64,000 nt of DNA. Source: Pseudomonas sp. PSB18. Its GTDB lineage: Bacteria; Pseudomonadota; Gammaproteobacteria; Pseudomonadales; Pseudomonadaceae. The stretch covers positions 62,001 to 126,000 of the forward strand of contig NZ_NOIN01000003.1 of the NCBI RefSeq assembly GCF_014596565.1. The letters run 5' to 3'. The notes under the pieces are model-generated. The model was not told the origin of the DNA. It saw only the letters and a program-made list of their open reading frames with translations, and ran no database searches. Shown here one piece after another: positions 17,358-27,222 of the stretch (position 1 is the stretch's first letter; the number at the start of each line of letters is the position of its first letter). A program made the translations under genes and the position numbers.

Positions 17358-18614
17358 ATGACCACGGAAAAAATGCAATACGGCGTTCATTCCGAAGCCG
17401 GTAGATTGCGTAAAGTCATGGTGTGTTCCCCAGGCCTGGCCCATCAGCGGCTGACCCCGAACAACTGCGATGAACTGCTGTTCGACGACGTGATATGGGT
17501 CAACCAGGCCAAACGCGACCATTTCGATTTCGTCACCAAGATGCGCGAGCGGGGCATCGACGTGCTGGAAATGCACAACCTGTTGACCGACATCGTCGCC
17601 ATCCCCGAAGCCCTGGACTGGATCCTGCAACGCAAGGTCACCCCCAACTCGGTGGGCCTGGGCCTGGTGAATGAGGTCGGCTCGTGGCTGCGCAGCCTGG
17701 AACCGCGCCGGATTGCCGAATACCTGATCGGAGGCGTCTCGGCCGATGACCTGCCCGACAGCTTCGGCGGCAAGACCATCCAGATGTTCCGCGACTTCCT
17801 CGGGCACTCCAGCTTCATCCTGCCGCCGCTGCCCAACACCCAGTTCACCCGCGACACCACCTGCTGGATCTACGGCGGCGTCACCCTGAACCCGATGTAC
17901 TGGCCGGCGCGCCGCCAGGAAACCCTGCTGACCACCGCCCTGTATAAATTCCACCCCGAGTTCACCCAGGCCGATTTCCAGATCTGGTACGGCAACCCGG
18001 ACCTGGACCATGGCAGCGCCACCCTCGAAGGCGGCGACGTGATGCCCATCGGTAATGGTGTCGTGCTGATCGGCATGGGCGAACGCTCCTCCCGCCAGGC
18101 CATCGGCCAACTGGCACTGAACCTGTTCAAGCACCAGGCCGTGGAGCGGGTCATCGTCGCCGGTTTGCCGAAGTCCCGGGCCGCCATGCACCTGGACACC
18201 GTGTTCAGTTTTTGCGACCGCGACCTGGTGACCGTTTTCCCGGAAGTGGTGAGCCAGATCGTCGCCTTCTCCCTGCGCCCCGACGAGAGCAAACCCGGCG
18301 GTATCGACGTTCGCCGCGAGGAAAGCAGCTTCATCGACACTGTTGCCGCCGCCCTCAAGCTCCCGGCGCTGCGCGTGGTGGAAACCGGCGGCAACAGCTT
18401 CGCCGCCGAGCGCGAACAATGGGACGACGGCAACAATGTGGTGGCCCTGGAGCCGGGCGTGGTGATCGGCTACGACCGCAACACCTACACCAACACCCAG
18501 CTGCGCAAGGCCGGGGTGGAAGTCATCACCATCAGCGCCAGCGAGCTGGGCCGGGGCCGCGGTGGCGGCCATTGCATGACCTGCCCGATCATCCGCGACC
18601 CGATCGACTACTGA
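17358..18614 (+). CDS. arcA: Arginine deiminase
   Basis: A 418-residue enzyme that hydrolyses arginine to citrulline and ammonia, the first step of the ADI pathway. Length and the position of the catalytic cysteine (Cys406, in [11 protein letters not shown]) equal those of the P. aeruginosa enzyme. Other active-site segments are [12 protein letters not shown] (Asp of the guanidinium site), [10 protein letters not shown] and MHLDTVFSF with the catalytic His. An AGGAGG-like ribosome site precedes the start. Followed 12 bases later by arcB. Confidence 0.97.
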   Translation: MTTEKMQYGVHSEAGRLRKVMVCSPGLAHQRLTPNNCDELLFDDVIWVNQAKRDHFDFVTKMRERGIDVLEMHNLLTDIVAIPEALDWILQRKVTPNSVGLGLVNEVGSWLRSLEPRRIAEYLIGGVSADDLPDSFGGKTIQMFRDFLGHSSFILPPLPNTQFTRDTTCWIYGGVTLNPMYWPARRQETLLTTALYKFHPEFTQADFQIWYGNPDLDHGSATLEGGDVMPIGNGVVLIGMGERSSRQAIGQLALNLFKHQAVERVIVAGLPKSRAAMHLDTVFSFCDRDLVTVFPEVVSQIVAFSLRPDESKPGGIDVRREESSFIDTVAAALKLPALRVVETGGNSFAAEREQWDDGNNVVALEPGVVIGYDRNTYTNTQLRKAGVEVITISASELGRGRGGGHCMTCPIIRDPIDY

Positions 18615-18626
18615 AGGAGAGGCACC

Positions 18627-19637
18627 ATGGCGTTCAACACCCACAACCGTAACCTGCTCAGCCTCGAACATCACACGCCCCGTGAATTGCGCTATCTGCT
18701 GGACCTGTCCCGCGACCTCAAGCGAGCCAAGTACACCGGCACAGAACAGCAGCACCTCAAGGGCAACAACATCGCGCTGATCTTCGAGAAAACCTCGACC
18801 CGTACCCGTTGTGCCTTCGAAGTCGCGGCCTACGACCAGGGTGCCAATGTCACCTACATCGACCCCAACTCGTCGCAGATCGGCCACAAGGAAAGCATGA
18901 AGGACACCGCCCGCGTGCTCGGGCGCATGTACGACGCCATCGAATACCGGGGCTTCAAGCAGGAAACCGTCGAGGAACTGGCGAAGTTCGCCGGCGTACC
19001 GGTGTTCAACGGCCTGACCGATGAATACCACCCGACGCAGATGATTGCCGACGTACTGACCATGCGCGAGCACGCCGACAAACCGATCCATGAGATCAGC
19101 TACGCGTATCTGGGCGATGCGCGGAACAACATGGGCAACTCGTTGCTGCTGATCGGCGCAAAGTTGGGCATGGACGTGCGCATCTGCGCGCCCAAGGCCC
19201 TCTGGCCCCACGACGATCTGGTGCAGCGTTGCCATCAATACGCCGAAGAAAGCGGTGCGCGTATCACCCTCACTGAGGATCCGAAAGCGGCGGTCAAGGG
19301 CGTGGATTTCATTCACACCGACGTCTGGGTCTCCATGGGCGAGCCCGTCGAAGCCTGGGCCGAACGTATCGAGCAACTGTTGCCTTACCAGGTCAATGCC
19401 GACCTGATGAAAGCCACCGGTAACCCGCGTACTCGCTTCATGCACTGCCTGCCGGCATTCCATAACAGCGACACCAAGGTCGGCAAGCAGATCGCCGAGC
19501 AGTATCCGCACCTGGCCAACGGCATCGAAGTCACGGACGACGTGTTCGAGTCACCGGCGTGCATCGCCTTCGAGCAGGCGGAAAACCGCATGCACACCAT
19601 CAAGGCGGTACTGGTGTCGACGCTGGCGGACCTGTAA
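18627..19637 (+). CDS. arcB: Ornithine carbamoyltransferase, catabolic
   Basis: A 336-residue transcarbamylase, the length of catabolic ArcB. It phosphorolyses citrulline to ornithine and carbamoyl phosphate. The carbamoyl-phosphate loop [15 protein letters not shown] (about 54-68) and the ornithine-site HCLPAFH (about 272-278) are intact, as is the DVWVSMGE segment. Strong AAGGAG ribosome site 12 bases after arcA. A REP pair separates it from arcC. Confidence 0.97.
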   Translation: MAFNTHNRNLLSLEHHTPRELRYLLDLSRDLKRAKYTGTEQQHLKGNNIALIFEKTSTRTRCAFEVAAYDQGANVTYIDPNSSQIGHKESMKDTARVLGRMYDAIEYRGFKQETVEELAKFAGVPVFNGLTDEYHPTQMIADVLTMREHADKPIHEISYAYLGDARNNMGNSLLLIGAKLGMDVRICAPKALWPHDDLVQRCHQYAEESGARITLTEDPKAAVKGVDFIHTDVWVSMGEPVEAWAERIEQLLPYQVNADLMKATGNPRTRFMHCLPAFHNSDTKVGKQIAEQYPHLANGIEVTDDVFESPACIAFEQAENRMHTIKAVLVSTLADL

Positions 19638-19648
19638 CGCCGACCCTT

Positions 19649-19738
19649 TGTGGGAGCGAGCCTGCTCGCGATGGCGGTCGATCAGCCAGCTCATTCATGG
19701 GCTGACACACCGCATTCGCGAGCAGGCTCGCTCCCACA
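19649..19738. repeat. REP inverted pair inside the arc operon
   Basis: GTGGGAGCGAGCCTGCTCGCGAT and its complement enclose a short inner GTCAGCCCATGAA-type palindrome between arcB and arcC. Such an mRNA hairpin can protect the upstream message and lower downstream expression. Confidence 0.9.
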
Positions 19739-19769
19739 GGAACCGTGTTCCCATTTTAAGGACAGCACT

Positions 19770-20699
19770 ATGCGCATCGTCGTTGCCCTGGGCGGTAACG
19801 CCCTCCTGCGTCGGGGTGAACCCATGACCGCCGACAACCAACGCAGCAACATCCGCACCGCGACCGAACAGATCGCCAGGATCCATCCGGGCAACCAATT
19901 GGTGATCGCCCACGGCAACGGCCCGCAAGTCGGCCTGTTGTCGTTGCAAGCGGCGGCCTACAGCTCCGTGACCCCGTATCCGCTGGACGTGTTGGGCGCC
20001 GAGACCGAAGGCATGATCGGCTACATCATCGAGCAGGAACTGGGCAACCTGCTGGACGCCGACGTGCCCTTCGCCACGTTGCTGACCCAAGTGGAAGTGG
20101 ACGCCAACGACCCGGCCTTCCAACACCCCACCAAGCCCATCGGCCCGGTCTACAGCCAGCAGGAGGCGCAGGCACTGGCCGCCGAAAAAGGCTGGAGCAT
20201 CGCCCCGGACGGCGACAGGTTTCGCCGGGTAGTCGCCAGCCCCAGACCCAAGCGCATCTTTGAAATCCGGCCGATCAAGTGGCTGCTGGAAAAGGGCAGC
20301 ATCGTGATCTGCGCCGGCGGTGGCGGTATCCCGACGATCTATGACGCCGACGGCAAGCTGCGAGGCGTTGAAGCGGTCATCGACAAGGACCTGTGCTCGG
20401 CGCTGCTGGCCGAACAATTGGAGAGCGATCTGCTGGTGATCGCCACCGATGTCAACGCGGTCTTCATCGATTTCGGCAAGCCGACCTGCAAAGCCATCGC
20501 TCGGGCCCACCCCGACGATCTGGAAAAACTCGATTTTGCCTCCGGCTCCATGGGGCCCAAGGTGCAGGCCGCCTGCGAATTTGCGCGCAATACCGGCAAG
20601 ATCGCGGTGATCGGGTCACTTTCGGACATCGATGCTATCGTCCACGGCAACGCCGGCACCCGCATCAGCACGGCGACGACAGGCATCGCTTATCGATAA
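19770..20699 (+). CDS. arcC: Carbamate kinase
   Basis: A 309-residue amino-acid-kinase-family enzyme that makes ATP from carbamoyl phosphate, the energy-yielding step of the ADI pathway. It opens with [17 protein letters not shown] and carries [18 protein letters not shown] and the [16 protein letters not shown] motif. The open frame begins 120 bases upstream inside the REP, but the ATG at 19770 after AAGGACAG gives the family N-terminus. Confidence 0.96.
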   Translation: MRIVVALGGNALLRRGEPMTADNQRSNIRTATEQIARIHPGNQLVIAHGNGPQVGLLSLQAAAYSSVTPYPLDVLGAETEGMIGYIIEQELGNLLDADVPFATLLTQVEVDANDPAFQHPTKPIGPVYSQQEAQALAAEKGWSIAPDGDRFRRVVASPRPKRIFEIRPIKWLLEKGSIVICAGGGGIPTIYDADGKLRGVEAVIDKDLCSALLAEQLESDLLVIATDVNAVFIDFGKPTCKAIARAHPDDLEKLDFASGSMGPKVQAACEFARNTGKIAVIGSLSDIDAIVHGNAGTRISTATTGIAYR

Positions 20700-20763
20700 T
20701 CGGAAACTCTCGGGGTAGATCCGGGGTCTGCCCTACTTCCAGGCCTTTCAAGGAGAGTCGCTC

Positions 20764-21123
20764 ATGGCCATGTTCCAACCCGGTCACCTGCACATGGAGC
20801 GCCATGCGCTGAACAAGGATGATTTCAGCTACAACCTCTGCATCGACTACGAACTGGCCCAGGACCCTAAGGAAGGCGCGGGCATGTCGTTTCGGTTGCA
20901 CGGCACGGTCGAGGACAAAAGCGTGGATGAGCGCTTTTTCCTGGCCAAGGACCTGGCCTTCGACTTTGCCCGGCACGCCACGCGTATCGCGCAGAAGTAC
21001 GGCCTGCCGAAAAGCGCCAGCATCGCTTCGATGCACACGTATTACGACGAAATGTTCGAAGACGTGCGCAAGCAACTGGATGTGAAACCGGGCGATCCGG
21101 TGAAGCCCGAGCATCTGGTGTAA
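20764..21123 (+). CDS. DUF5064-type conserved protein downstream of arcC
   Basis: A 119-residue acidic protein beginning MAMFQPGHLHMERHALNKDD, which I recognise as the Pseudomonas DUF5064 type; function unknown. It has no signal peptide and no membrane span. It lies 64 bases after arcC with its own AAGGAGAG ribosome site and may be the last gene of the arc transcript. It ends just before a REP pair. Confidence 0.75.
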   Translation: MAMFQPGHLHMERHALNKDDFSYNLCIDYELAQDPKEGAGMSFRLHGTVEDKSVDERFFLAKDLAFDFARHATRIAQKYGLPKSASIASMHTYYDEMFEDVRKQLDVKPGDPVKPEHLV

Positions 21124-21146
21124 TCGATCTGGCAGCCCCATTACCC

Positions 21147-21236
21147 TGTGGGAGCGAGCCTGCTCGCGATAGCGGCCTGCCTGTCGACATCGATGTGACG
21201 GCTGTATCGCCATCGCGAGCAGGCTCGCTCCCACAG
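21147..21236. repeat. REP inverted pair
   Basis: Standard GTGGGAGCGAGCCTGCTCGCGAT / ATCGCGAGCAGGCTCGCTCCCAC pair with a 44-base interior. It closes the arc region. Confidence 0.9.
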
Positions 21237-21351
21237 GGATATCAATATTCTGAATACCGGGTTAACTGCCCCACCCACCCCACTGGCAACTCCCCCCCGC
21301 TGACCTATGCTGAAAACAGTACCCCAGGGTATTCGTTCAGAGGTCATCGCC

Positions 21352-21528
21352 ATGAACATCAGAACAAAAAGACGCCTCGCCATTTTCGTGACCTGCGCCG
21401 CCACGCTTGCGCTGTACGGCACGGCGGCCTACCGGGTCGAGCAGGCCAGGCAACTGCCCCGTGACTACGCCAGCTGCAACTTCGAACGCTGCATCCCGCA
21501 CAACGCGACCCTGAACGCCCTGCGCTGA
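21352..21528 (+). CDS. 58-residue membrane-anchored or exported small protein
   Basis: A short reading frame with a clear GAGGT ribosome site eight bases before the ATG. MNIRTKRRLAIFVTCAATLALYGTAAYRVEQAR has a positively charged n-region and one hydrophobic segment (about 9-26), so it is either a signal anchor or a cleaved export signal. The remainder has two cysteines (CNFERC) four residues apart. No family recognised. It ends eight bases before the convergent pobR stop. Confidence 0.6.
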   Translation: MNIRTKRRLAIFVTCAATLALYGTAAYRVEQARQLPRDYASCNFERCIPHNATLNALR

Positions 21529-21535
21529 GGCGTGC

Positions 21536-22429
21536 TCAGTCGTCCGGCTGCTCGGTCTTGAGCCGGTCCCGGAAGGCCTTGGGCGAGATGCCGACGCGGC
21601 GGCGGAACAGGCGGGTGAAGTTGGTCGGGTCGGAGAATCCGAGCGTTTCGGAGATCTCGTAGATGGTCATGCCGGTGTAGGTCAGCATCCGCTTGGCCTC
21701 CAGCAACTGACGCTCATGCATGATCTGTAACGCCGGCTGCCCCGCCAGCTCGCGGCAGGTGCCGTTGAGGTGCGACACGGAAATGCCCAGGCGATGGGCC
21801 AGGTCTTCCACCTTGACGTGCTGGCGATAGGTTTCCTCCACCAGTTGAATGAACCCGTTGAGGTATTCCCGGGCCCGTTGCGGTCTCTGGCTCTGGGTAC
21901 GGCGCTGCATGACCTGGCGGCTCACCCAGACCATGATCACGTTGACCAGCGCATGCATGAGCATTTCCCGGGCCGGTTGATGCCCCATGTACTCACTCTG
22001 CAAGGCGCTGAACAGGCTATTGAGATAGTCGGCGTTTTCACCGGCCGGGTAGCTCTCGGCTTGGGCCAGGATGTTCACCGAATGGCCCAACTGCCCTTGC
22101 AGGTGGGTCACCAGCGGCGCCGCCAGGGTCACCACGTAGCCTTCCACGTCCTCGGAAAAGCGAAAGCCGTGAACCGACAGCGGCGGCAGGATCTGCACCG
22201 CCGGCTCGTCGAGCCGGGTACGCTGGCCTTCGATTTCGAGCTCCGCCTGGCCCTTGAAAACGAACAACAACTGACAGAGGTCGGCATGCCGATGGGGTTT
22301 GATTTCCCATTGGTGTTCGCGACTGCGCTTGGAGATGGTTTCACAGTGCAGCAAGTCCGGCGTCGGCCAATCCTGGCTTTCGCCGTAGAGCTTGAACACC
22401 GGGATCGAAGGCAGGTCTGTTTTCTTCAT
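21536..22429 (-). CDS. pobR: AraC-family activator of 4-hydroxybenzoate hydroxylase (PobR)
   Basis: A 297-residue AraC/XylS regulator. The N-terminal cupin-like sensor (about 20-180) has EIKPHRHADLCQLLFVFKG. The C-terminal double helix-turn-helix (about 200-290) contains VEDLAHRLGISVSHLNGTCRELAG and ISETLGFSDPTNFTRLFRRRVGISPKAFR. It is divergent from pobA, the arrangement seen for AraC-type PobR in pseudomonads, where 4-hydroxybenzoate activates pobA. ATG at 22429 chosen because it gives the family N-terminus; there is no strong ribosome site. Confidence 0.88.
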   Translation of the reverse strand: MKKTDLPSIPVFKLYGESQDWPTPDLLHCETISKRSREHQWEIKPHRHADLCQLLFVFKGQAELEIEGQRTRLDEPAVQILPPLSVHGFRFSEDVEGYVVTLAAPLVTHLQGQLGHSVNILAQAESYPAGENADYLNSLFSALQSEYMGHQPAREMLMHALVNVIMVWVSRQVMQRRTQSQRPQRAREYLNGFIQLVEETYRQHVKVEDLAHRLGISVSHLNGTCRELAGQPALQIMHERQLLEAKRMLTYTGMTIYEISETLGFSDPTNFTRLFRRRVGISPKAFRDRLKTEQPDD

Positions 22430-22555
22430 AACGAGGATCGGCCTCGGAGTAGCGGGCGATAATCGCACCGATTGGCAGAAAGTACAGGTATCGGCTCAGT
22501 TTTCCCCTTCAATTGACAGGCCCGCAAGGAAAAAATGCAAGGACTCGGTTCATAA

Positions 22556-23794
<1,239 letters not shown>

Positions 23795-23811
23795 CCGACT
23801 ACCGATTTACA

Positions 23812-23855
23812 CTGCGGGCTCCGTCTCACTCGCCTCTTTGGCGTGATGCCCGCAG
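23812..23855 (+). other. Hairpin covering the leader of the DHA2 transporter
   Basis: CTGCGGGC (23812-23819) pairs perfectly with GCCCGCAG (23848-23855). The right arm contains the GCAGG that would act as ribosome site for the GTG at 23864. No T-run follows, so it is more likely a structural leader or weak pobA end than a standard terminator. Confidence 0.4.
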
Positions 23856-23863
23856 GTTCTACC

Positions 23864-25381
23864 GTGACTCAGCTCAATACGCTCAACGTCCAGCCGCCCG
23901 CCATCCGCAGCGTACTGGTGGCCCTGATGCTGGCGATTTTCCTCGGTGCGCTGGACCAGACCATCGTCGCCGTCTCGATGCCGGCCATTTCCGCCCAATT
24001 CAAGGACGTCAGCCTGCTGGCCTGGGTCATTTCCGGCTATATGGTCGCCACGACCGTGGCTGTACCGATCTACGGCAAGCTGGGCGATCTCTACGGTCGC
24101 CGACCGCTGATGCTCTTCGGCATGGGGTTGTTCACCCTGGCTTCGTTGTTCTGTGGCCTGGCGCAAAGCATGGAACAACTGGTGCTGGCGCGGATCATCC
24201 AGGGCATCGGTGCCGGCGGGATGATCTCCGTGAGCCAGGCGATCATCGGCGACATCGTGCCGCCCCGCGAGCGTGGCCGCTATCAAGGCTACTTCAGCAG
24301 CATGTACGCCGTGGCCAGCGTGGCCGGGCCGGTGCTGGGCGGCTACATGACCGAATACCTGTCGTGGCGCTGGGTGTTCTGGATCAACCTGCCGCTGGGG
24401 TTGGGCGCCTGGCTGGTGGCCCGTCGCACCCTGGTCGGGTTATCGGTGCCGCAACGCACACCCATCATCGACTACCTGGGCACCGTATTGCTGATCATCG
24501 GCCTGAGCGCCTTGCTGCTGGGCATTACCCAGGTCGGCCAGGGCCAGGCCTGGCACAGCCGTGGCGTACTGGGACTGCTGGGGTGCGCCGTGGTGACGCT
24601 GGGCGTGTTCGTCTGGCACGAACGCCGCGCCCGGGAGCCTTTGCTGCCGATGCACCTGTTCGTCAACCGCAGCGCTGTGTTGTGTTGGTGCACGGTATTT
24701 TTCACCAGTTTCCAGGCGATTTCCCTGACGGTGCTGGTGCCATTGCGCTTTCAGAGCGTGACCGGTGCCGGCGCCGACAGCGCGGCGTTGCACCTGCTGC
24801 CGCTGGCGATGGGTTTGCCCATCGGCGCGTATTTCGCCGGACGTCGCACCTCGATCACCGGCCGCTACAAACCGATGATCCTCAGCGGCGCCCTGCTCTT
24901 TCCCTTCGCCATCCTCGGCATGGCCTGCACAGCACCTGACGCATTCTGGCTCAGCAGTCTGTTCATGCTGCTGGGCGGCATCGCCTCCGGCATGCAGTTC
25001 CCCACCTCGCTGGTGGGTTCGCAGAACTCGGTGCAACAACGGGATATCGGCGTCGCCACCAGTACCACCAACCTGTTCCGCTCCCTCGGCGGCGCGGTGG
25101 GCGTGGCGCTGATGTCGGCGTTGCTGCTGGCTTTGCTGCAGGACTCAGGCTTCGCCCAGCTTGCCGGTTCGACGCTGATCAGCGAAAGCCATTCCGGCAA
25201 TGCCCTGCTGGACGGCTTGAACGCCGCCCCGGGCGAAGCACGGGACGCCCTGCGCCTGGAATTGCAGACAACGTTCCGGCATTTGCTGCTGATCAGCGCG
25301 GCGGTGTCGCTGCTGGGGTTGGCGGCGGCAGTGGCGATGCCGAATCAATTGTTGCGTGGGCGGGAGGAACAGGTTCGGTAG
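23864..25381 (+). CDS. MFS drug-type exporter, DHA2 (EmrB/QacA) family, 14 TM
   Basis: A protein of about 505 residues with the 14-span layout of DHA2 exporters. Motif D1 LDQTIVAVSMPAIS is in TM1, motif A GKLGDLYGRRPL in loop 2-3, and motif C with GPVLGGYMTEYLSWRWVFWINLP at TM5/6. No MFP or OMF partner gene is adjacent. It follows pobA by 69 bases on the same strand. Start uncertain: GTG at 23864 has a GCAGG site, while an ATG at 23846 would add six residues but has no ribosome site. Substrate unknown. Confidence 0.88.
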   Translation: MTQLNTLNVQPPAIRSVLVALMLAIFLGALDQTIVAVSMPAISAQFKDVSLLAWVISGYMVATTVAVPIYGKLGDLYGRRPLMLFGMGLFTLASLFCGLAQSMEQLVLARIIQGIGAGGMISVSQAIIGDIVPPRERGRYQGYFSSMYAVASVAGPVLGGYMTEYLSWRWVFWINLPLGLGAWLVARRTLVGLSVPQRTPIIDYLGTVLLIIGLSALLLGITQVGQGQAWHSRGVLGLLGCAVVTLGVFVWHERRAREPLLPMHLFVNRSAVLCWCTVFFTSFQAISLTVLVPLRFQSVTGAGADSAALHLLPLAMGLPIGAYFAGRRTSITGRYKPMILSGALLFPFAILGMACTAPDAFWLSSLFMLLGGIASGMQFPTSLVGSQNSVQQRDIGVATSTTNLFRSLGGAVGVALMSALLLALLQDSGFAQLAGSTLISESHSGNALLDGLNAAPGEARDALRLELQTTFRHLLLISAAVSLLGLAAAVAMPNQLLRGREEQVR

Positions 25382-25421
25382 TTGCCTTGAAATACAAAAC
25401 CCAGAGTTGAAATACAAAACC

Positions 25422-25562
25422 TGTGGCGAGGGGATTTAGCGAAACGTCGCACCGCCCCGCTGGGCTGCGCAGCAGCCCCCTTGAGGTCTATCTGATATCA
25501 CGTAGTGGCAGACAGACTTGGGGGCGCTTCGCACCCCAGCGGGGATAAATCCCCTCGCCACA
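25422..25562. repeat. Long form of the GTGGCGAGGGGATTTATCCCC repeat family
   Basis: Outer arms GTGGCGAGGGGATTT / AAATCCCCTCGCCAC enclose an inner pair CCCGCTGGGCTGCG / CGCACCCCAGCGGGG. The same compound form recurs at 62955-63078. Immediately before it, TTGAAATACAAAACC is duplicated in tandem with a 20-base period (25387-25421). Confidence 0.85.
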
Positions 25563-25589
25563 AAAAGCTTCTTTGCAAGGCTGAAGGAC

Positions 25590-26939
25590 TCAAGCCGTCG
25601 CCACCACAATCCCCGGCTCCACCTGCGCGCTCATGCCATCCTTCATCCGCTGGGCATCGCGAGCGAAACAGCGCGAGGCCAGGAACAGGAACACCATGGT
25701 CAGGAACAGCGCCACCGGGATCAAGTACATCGCGTCATGCAAACCGATGGCCTTGAACGCTTCGGTCATCTGCGGGGCGCCGGCAGCCGCCATGGCCGTG
25801 CGGGCGAAGTAGTCCGACAGGCCGCCGACCACCACCGGTCCCAGGCCGCCGCCAAGCAGGTACAACCCGGCAAAGAACAATGCCATCGCCGTCGCCCGCA
25901 GACGTGGCTCCACGACGTCCTGGATCGCCGTGTACACACAGGTATAAAAGGTATAGGCGAACAGCCAACCGACACTGAACACCGCAACGAACACACCGAT
26001 TTCGATACGCCCGGCATGCAACGCCCAAGCCGTGGTCAGCGTGGAAACGACCAGGCTGAACGCAGCGAACAGCAGACGGCCATTGGCCACGCGTTGATGG
26101 ATCTTGTCGGCGATCCAGCCGCCCAGGGTCAGCCCGAACAACCCGGTCACGCCCACCATGATCCCGGTGGCCACGGCGGCTTCGTGCAGAGGCATCAGGA
26201 AGTAACGCTGCAGCATCGGCACCAGGAACGAGTTGCAGGCATACGTGGCGAAGTTGAAACACAACCCCGCCAGCACCAGCCACAGGAAGGTGGGAATCGC
26301 CAGCACCCGACGGATCGGTCGGTCGACTTTTTCTTGGGACACCGGCACGGTTTCCGCCGCACCGCGCTTGGGTTCCTTGATAAAGAACATGAAGACCGCC
26401 AGCACCAGCCCCGGCACCGCGGCGATAAAGAACGGCGCGCGCCAGCTGTCGAAAGCCTTGACCATCGCCCCGATGGTAAAGAACGCCAGCAGCAAACCGA
26501 TCGGCAGGCCCAGCATGAAGATCCCCATGGCCCGCGCCCGACGATGGGCCGGGAACAGATCGCCGATCAGCGAGTTGGCCGCCGGCGCGTAACTGGCCTC
26601 GCCGATACCGATGCCCATGCGCACCAACAAGAATGCCCAGAAACTGCCCACCAGACCATTGACGGCCGTCAGCCCACTCCAGGCCGCCAGCCCCCAGCCC
26701 ATCAATTTGCTGCGCGAACCGGTATCGGCCATGCGCCCCAACGGCAGGCCGGCAATGGCATACACGATGGTGAACGCGGTGCCGATGATGCCGATCTGGA
26801 AGTCACTGAGGCTCCATTCCATGCGGATCGGCTCGATGATGATCGCCGGAATGGTACGGTCGAAAAAATTGAACAGATTGGCCAGAAACAACAGGAACAG
26901 AATGCGCCAGGCATTCGCCGCTTGGGTCGAGTTCTGCAT
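25590..26939 (-). CDS. MFS transporter, Spinster/ACS-like family
   Basis: A 449-residue 12-span transporter. It starts with ILFLLFLANLFNFFDRTIPAIIIEPI, which resembles the TM1 D-R motif of the spinster-type group, followed by motif A-like GLPLGRMADTGSRSKLMGWGL and RMGIGIGEASYAPAANSLIGDLFP, the Spinster family hallmark. Substrate unknown; bacterial members have been tied to organic acids and lipids. Monocistronic and divergent from the tubulin-like gene. The leader carries AACAATAA upstream of the start. Confidence 0.85.
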   Translation of the reverse strand: MQNSTQAANAWRILFLLFLANLFNFFDRTIPAIIIEPIRMEWSLSDFQIGIIGTAFTIVYAIAGLPLGRMADTGSRSKLMGWGLAAWSGLTAVNGLVGSFWAFLLVRMGIGIGEASYAPAANSLIGDLFPAHRRARAMGIFMLGLPIGLLLAFFTIGAMVKAFDSWRAPFFIAAVPGLVLAVFMFFIKEPKRGAAETVPVSQEKVDRPIRRVLAIPTFLWLVLAGLCFNFATYACNSFLVPMLQRYFLMPLHEAAVATGIMVGVTGLFGLTLGGWIADKIHQRVANGRLLFAAFSLVVSTLTTAWALHAGRIEIGVFVAVFSVGWLFAYTFYTCVYTAIQDVVEPRLRATAMALFFAGLYLLGGGLGPVVVGGLSDYFARTAMAAAGAPQMTEAFKAIGLHDAMYLIPVALFLTMVFLFLASRCFARDAQRMKDGMSAQVEPGIVVATA

Positions 26940-26952
26940 GATTCCGTCTCTT

Positions 26953-26960
26953 TTATTGTT
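26953..26960 (-). promoter_or_regulatory. AACAATAA (AANAANAA) motif in the MFS leader
   Basis: Minus-strand AACAATAA, 14-21 bases upstream of the ATG, fits the Hfq/Crc target pattern. It would place this transporter under carbon catabolite control. Inferred. Confidence 0.4.
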
Positions 26961-27222
26961 ATGGGCGAGGCATCCGAGCCCGGAATCTGCAATCTAGACA
27001 GCAGCGCGGGGGCTGTCTTCAATCATTCGCAGCGCTGATACCCGACCATGGGGTACAGCCGGTTGATTGATGCCAATCAACAATCTGTAACAATTGCCAT
27101 CATTTTGCCGGTTCTTGATTAAAGATCATGTCCCGATGGCCGATCCATCATGAAGCTTCTTTCATCCGCGATGGTTCGATGACAGCGGTCGTCCAACCCA
27201 CCAGTTCAGGCTACGGCGCATA

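Noticed and set aside
17340..19511. 723-codon open frame antisense to arcA-arcB
   Set aside because: It spans two well-identified genes and their junction; shadow of high-GC coding sequence.
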